Below, one piece after another: positions 60,341 through 64,000 of a stretch of DNA of 64,000 nt. A model generated the notes under the pieces. It made no database searches and was not told where the DNA came from. It saw nothing but the letters and a program-made list of their open reading frames with translations. Where the stretch lies: positions 1 to 64,000 of the forward strand of contig NZ_WOTO01000014.1 of the NCBI RefSeq assembly GCF_010993775.1. The letters run 5' to 3'. The first letter of the stretch is position 1. Each line of letters starts with the position of its first letter. This DNA is from Fodinicola feengrottensis. Lineage in GTDB: Bacteria > Actinomycetota > Actinomycetes > Mycobacteriales > HKI-0501. Both the position numbers and the translations under genes were made by a program.

Positions 60341-61337
60341 GTGTCGGCACAGTTATCGACTCTCAGTCGAATTCCGACGACCTGGGGTGATGAAGTACGG
60401 GAGCTAGCAAGACAGGCGAACGCGGTGATCCTGGCGCACAACTACCAGGTGCCGGAGATTCAGGACATCGCGCACCATACCGGCGACTCGCTCGCGCTCA
60501 GCCGGATCGCGGCCGCCAGCGACGCCGACGTGATCGTGTTCTGCGGCGTCCATTTCATGGCCGAGACCGCGAAGATCCTGGCTCCGGAACGTACCGTGCT
60601 GATCCCGGACGCGAACGCCGGTTGCTCGCTGGCCGACTCGATCACCGCTGACCAGCTGCGGGACTGGAAGTCCGAGCATCCGGACGCGGTCGTCGTGTCG
60701 TACGTGAACACCACCGCTGCGGTGAAGGCGCTCACGGACATCTGTTGTACGTCTTCGAACGCGGTCGAGGTCGTCGAGTCGATCCCGGCTGACCGCGAGG
60801 TGCTGTTCCTGCCGGACCAGTTCCTCGGCGCGCACGTACGACGGGTCACCGGTCGGAAGAATCTGCACATCTGGATGGGCGAATGCCACGTACATGCCGG
60901 CATCAACGGCGACGAGCTGGCCGCGCGCGCGCGCGGCCGCCAACCCGGACGCCGAGCTGTTCGTCCACCCCGAATGCGGCTGCGCGACCTCCGCGCTCTA
61001 CCTGGCCGGCGAGGGCCTGGTGCCGGCTGAGCGGGTCAAGATCCTGTCCACCGGCGGAATGCTCGACGCGGCTCGGCGTACGACCGGTGGCACGGTGTTG
61101 GTGGCCACCGAGATCGGCATGCTGCACCAGCTCCGGCAGGCGTCCCCGAGCGTCGACTTCCAGCCGGTGAACGCGCAGGCCAGCTGCCGGTACATGAAGA
61201 TGATCACGCCCGAGAAACTGCTTCGCTGCCTGCGCGAACGCCGTGACGAGGTGCTCGTGGATCCGGAGACAGCGGCGGCGGCACGTACGGCCGTCCAGCG
61301 GATGATCGAAATCGGCCAGCCCGGTGGTGCCGAATGA
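60341..61337 (+). CDS. nadA: Quinolinate synthase
   Basis: GTG 60341 with GAGGAGG; an in-frame ATG at 60308 lacks one. About 332 residues after a break in a GC-dinucleotide run near 60930. Motifs [56 protein letters not shown] and [11 protein letters not shown]; three Cys for the 4Fe-4S cluster are visible. Condenses iminoaspartate with DHAP. Overlaps nadB (ATGA). Confidence 0.95.
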
Positions 61338-62908
61338 CCGGCTGGGAGGCGTCCGCCGACCTGGTGGTCGTCGGCAGCGGGGTGGCCGGCTTGACAGCCG
61401 CTATCGCCGCGCAGGAGCTGGGCGTAAGAGTGCTGGTGGTCACCAAGGCGGGCATTGCCGACGGCAGCACCGGGTGGGCCCAGGGCGGCGTCGCGGTCGT
61501 GTTGCCGGACGATCTCGGCGCGCGTACGCCCGAGGACTCGGTCGCCGCGCACGTCGCGGACACCATGACCGCGGCCGCCGGCCTGGCCGAGCAGGCCGCC
61601 ACCGCGGCGATCCTCGCCGACGGGCCGGCGGCCGTACGCGGTCTGTTCGCTTCCGGCGCCCGCTTCGACCTCGCCTCCGACGGCACCTGGGCGCGTACGC
61701 GCGAGGGCGGTCACCGGGCCTTCCGGGTCGTCCACGCGGGCGGCGATGCGACCGGTGCCGAGGTGGAGCGCGCGCTCGTAGAGGCCGCTGGGAAGGCTTC
61801 GGTGCCGGTGTTGGAACGGCACCTGGTCACGTCCGTACTGACCGACGCTGTTGGCCGCGTTGCCGGCCTCGCGGTGTCGGACGGCTCCGGTCGGCCGGGT
61901 GTCGTGTCGGCTCCTGCTGTTTTGCTTGCCACCGGCGGATTGGGGCAGCTCTACAGCGTCACCTCGAATCCGGAGCAGGCCACCGGCGACGGCATCGGGC
62001 TCGCGCTGCGGGCTGGAGCCCGGGTGGCGGACCTGGAATTCGTCCAGTTCCATCCGACCGCGCTGCACACTGGCGCGACCGGTCGGGCTCCGCTGATCAC
62101 CGAGGCGATGCGCGGTGAGGGCGCTGTTTTGGTTGATACTGCTGGTGAACTGGTGATGGCCGGCGTTCACCCGTTGGGCGATCTCGCGCCGCGAGACGTG
62201 GTGTCCGGTCGGATTGTTCGTCGGCTCGCCGAACTTTCGGCGGAGCACGTGCTTCTGGACGCCACACATTTGGACCGCGACCATTTCGTCCGGCGGTTTC
62301 CCACTGTCTATGCGTCCTGTCGAGCCGCTGGCATCGATCCGGTGATCGAGCCCATTCCGGTCGCGCCGGCCGCGCATTTCAGCTGCGGTGGCGTGGTGAC
62401 CACAGTGGACGGTCGTACGGACGTGGTCGGTCTTTATGCGGCCGGCGAAGTCGCGCGTACGGGACTGCATGGCGCGAACCGGTTGGCTTCCAACAGTTTG
62501 TTGGAAGGACTGGTGGTCGGCGAGCGGGTAGCGCGCGCAGTGCATGCCGATCTTCCTGCTTTGTCGTTACGTTCATATGTAGCCGACGATCGTGACGTTT
62601 TCGGTGTGGCCGTTGACAAGTTGCGTACGACCATGAGCCGCTACGTCGGCATTGGGCGCGACGCCACTGGGCTGGCAACCGCCGTGGATGCGTTGGGCCA
62701 GTCCACAGTGGACGGAGATGCCGGCATGACACTGACGGCCCGCGCCATTGTCACCGCGGCCCTTGCCCGTACCGAAAGTCGCGGCTGCCACCTGCGTACC
62801 GACTATCCGGGCAGCAGCGAAAGTTGGCGGCACAGCCTGGAATTCGTAATGGACCCGGCTGGGTTTGTCGTACCGGCCGAAAATCGGCTTTTGGAGGGAG
62901 TGGGATGA
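61334..62908 (+). CDS. nadB: L-aspartate oxidase
   Basis: 524 residues, intact. FAD motif [40 protein letters not shown], the catalytic-site [18 protein letters not shown] and [26 protein letters not shown]. Makes iminoaspartate for NadA. Coupled at both ends by ATGA overlaps. Confidence 0.96.
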   Translation: MTGWEASADLVVVGSGVAGLTAAIAAQELGVRVLVVTKAGIADGSTGWAQGGVAVVLPDDLGARTPEDSVAAHVADTMTAAAGLAEQAATAAILADGPAAVRGLFASGARFDLASDGTWARTREGGHRAFRVVHAGGDATGAEVERALVEAAGKASVPVLERHLVTSVLTDAVGRVAGLAVSDGSGRPGVVSAPAVLLATGGLGQLYSVTSNPEQATGDGIGLALRAGARVADLEFVQFHPTALHTGATGRAPLITEAMRGEGAVLVDTAGELVMAGVHPLGDLAPRDVVSGRIVRRLAELSAEHVLLDATHLDRDHFVRRFPTVYASCRAAGIDPVIEPIPVAPAAHFSCGGVVTTVDGRTDVVGLYAAGEVARTGLHGANRLASNSLLEGLVVGERVARAVHADLPALSLRSYVADDRDVFGVAVDKLRTTMSRYVGIGRDATGLATAVDALGQSTVDGDAGMTLTARAIVTAALARTESRGCHLRTDYPGSSESWRHSLEFVMDPAGFVVPAENRLLEGVG

Positions 62909-63771
62909 CCGCGTCTGGGGTGGACCTGGCTGAGGTGGATCGGGTCGTACGGACCGCGTTGGCGGAGGATTTGGCGTACGGTGGCGATGCGACCACCGAG
63001 GCGACCGTGCCGGCAGGTGTCAAGGGAATCGCCGAACTAACCCCGCGGGTGCCCGGTGTGCTGGCCGGTATTCCGGTCGCGCTGGCGGTGCTTTCCGAGG
63101 TCGCTGGCGGCGGATTCTCCGTACTCTCCGCGGAGACCGACGGCAGCCAGTTGGAACCTGGTAAACCCGTCCTGGTCGTTGAGGCCGAAATTCGTGCACT
63201 GCTGATCGCTGAGCGAACAATGCTGAACCTGGTCTGCCAGCTCTCCGGCGTCGCTTCCCTGACAGCCGCTTGGGTCGCCGCCGTGGCGGGCACCGGCTGT
63301 GCCGTCCGAGACACCCGCAAGACTGTTCCGGGGCTGCGCATTCTGCAAAAATATGCGGTGCGGTGCGGTGGCGGTCTGAATCTCCGGTTCGGCCTCGGCG
63401 ATGCGATTCTCATCAAGGACAACCACATTGTGGCCGCCGGCTCGGTGACGGCCGCGCTGGAAGCCGTACGGGCACATGCCCCGCGGCTTTCCTGCGAAGT
63501 GGAAGTCGACTCATTGGAGCAGCTCGACGAGGCGTTGGCCGCTGACGCCGAATTGGTTTTGTTGGATAACTTCACCGCTTCCGAATGCGCGACCGCCGTT
63601 CGCCGCCGCAACGACAGCGGCTCGTCGACTCGATTGGAAGCTTCCGGTGGTCTGACCCTCGATGTGGTCCGTTCGTACGCGGAAACCGGCGTGGACTACG
63701 TGTCGGTCGGCGCGCTGACGCATTCCGCACCCGCTATCGACCTCGGTCTGGACCTGCGCCCGGTGGGATAG
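62905..63771 (+). CDS. nadC: Nicotinate-nucleotide diphosphorylase (quinolinate phosphoribosyltransferase)
   Basis: 288 residues from ATG 62905 overlapping nadB. ALAEDLAYGGDATTEATVPA at the N-terminus, AERTMLNLVCQLSGVASLTA, RDTRKTVPGLRILQKYAVRC with the substrate Arg/Lys, FGLGDAILIKDNHI, and SGGLTLDVVRSYAETGVDYV at the C-terminus are all present. Last gene of the de novo NAD operon. Confidence 0.97.
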   Translation: MTASGVDLAEVDRVVRTALAEDLAYGGDATTEATVPAGVKGIAELTPRVPGVLAGIPVALAVLSEVAGGGFSVLSAETDGSQLEPGKPVLVVEAEIRALLIAERTMLNLVCQLSGVASLTAAWVAAVAGTGCAVRDTRKTVPGLRILQKYAVRCGGGLNLRFGLGDAILIKDNHIVAAGSVTAALEAVRAHAPRLSCEVEVDSLEQLDEALAADAELVLLDNFTASECATAVRRRNDSGSSTRLEASGGLTLDVVRSYAETGVDYVSVGALTHSAPAIDLGLDLRPVG

Positions 63772-63839
63772 CCGGAGCCGGCGTTCAGGTCTTGGCAGGT
63801 GGTGGTGTCTGCTACCCGAACGCCGGCCCCGGGGTCTCT

Positions 63840-63875
63840 GGCACGTTTGCCCCCGTTTCCCATTGCAAACGTGCC
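63840..63875. terminator. Hairpin downstream of nadC
   Basis: GGCACGTTTGC at 63840-63850 and GCAAACGTGCC at 63865-63875 pair perfectly around a 14-base loop. A second, weaker pair (GCCGGCGTTC near 63777 and GAACGCCGGC near 63818) precedes it. Either ends the nad operon or forms a regulatory site for the next gene. Confidence 0.65.
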
Positions 63876-64000
63876 GTGCCTATGGTGGCCTGAGGTCAGC
63901 TACATTTCGGCTACATCTTGTTGCCGAGTGTGAAATAGTGGGACAAACTGGGGCCGCAGGGCGGCTACAGACGGGGCCAGGTATGACGGTGGGACAACCT
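63876..64000. other. Upstream region and possible start of the next gene
   Basis: 125 bases to the window edge. It carries direct repeats GCTACATTTCGGCTACAT (63899-63916) and GTGGGACAA at about 63939 and 63989. ATG 63983 (MTVGQP) with a weak GGGGCCAGG site could start a gene running out of the window; six codons are not enough to name it. Confidence 0.35.

Overview
The window is high-GC DNA (roughly 70% G+C by eye) from an actinobacterium. The markers are a bacterial proteasome activator (Bpa) ending in Gln-Tyr-Leu, a type VII (ESX-like) secretion locus, many F420/flavin luciferase-like oxidoreductases, DUF5926, a GuaB1-type enzyme, many GTG starts and ATGA/GTGA gene overlaps. The genus cannot be fixed from the sequence alone. 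Many genes that are conserved along their whole length are split by single-base frame breaks. I therefore annotate each such gene as one reconstructed CDS, give the approximate break points, and treat most breaks as probable sequence errors rather than real pseudogenes.

Layout. 1-789: the start of a response regulator joined abruptly to the C-terminal half of an LCP-family cell-wall ligase. 801-9520 (minus strand): type VII secretion genes (EccC, an EspI/MinD-like ATPase, EccD, a small membrane protein, two accessory proteins). 9713-13696 (plus): two WXG100-like proteins, a DUF6507-like protein, a long toxin with a C-terminal RelA/SpoT-like nucleotide pyrophosphokinase domain, a small putative immunity protein and an HD-domain hydrolase of the small alarmone hydrolase type. 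13686-24703: ADP-ribosylglycohydrolase, rhodanese, a TetR-controlled drug-efflux ABC transporter, a renalase-like flavoprotein, an RsbW-like kinase, DUF5926, a large low-complexity protein, a histidine phosphatase and arginine deiminase. 25067-28969: two secreted proteins, one with a long Leu-Pro repeat and a sorting-signal-like C-terminus, followed by a class F sortase homologue that lacks two expected catalytic residues.

29104-47398 contains pheA, a phosphoglycerate-mutase-like gene, a zincin metallopeptidase, serS and a HAD phosphatase. These recall the pheA-serS block of mycobacteria, here stretched by inserted genes: a receptor-like kinase, AIM24, AlkD, GuaB1, TerD, an acyl-CoA synthetase/LLM/hydrolase operon, and a TetR/FAD-monooxygenase pair with clear operators. 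47450-53577 holds five more LLM oxidoreductases in two tandem arrays around a cation/proton antiporter, bracketed by two HAD paralogues. 53629-56009: HAD phosphatase, Bpa and a penicillin-binding or beta-lactamase-like lipoprotein. 56067-59362: a secreted GH92 alpha-mannosidase behind a LacI-type palindrome. 59549-63771: NrtR divergent from an overlapping nadA-nadB-nadC operon.

The most interesting unit is 10761-13696: a predicted type VII-exported alarmone-synthetase toxin encoded directly beside a small orphan gene and an alarmone-hydrolase-like gene. Two further points deserve attention: the paired repeat surface protein and catalytically altered sortase, and a duplicated non-coding cassette with a 12-bp tandem repeat at 37991-38330.
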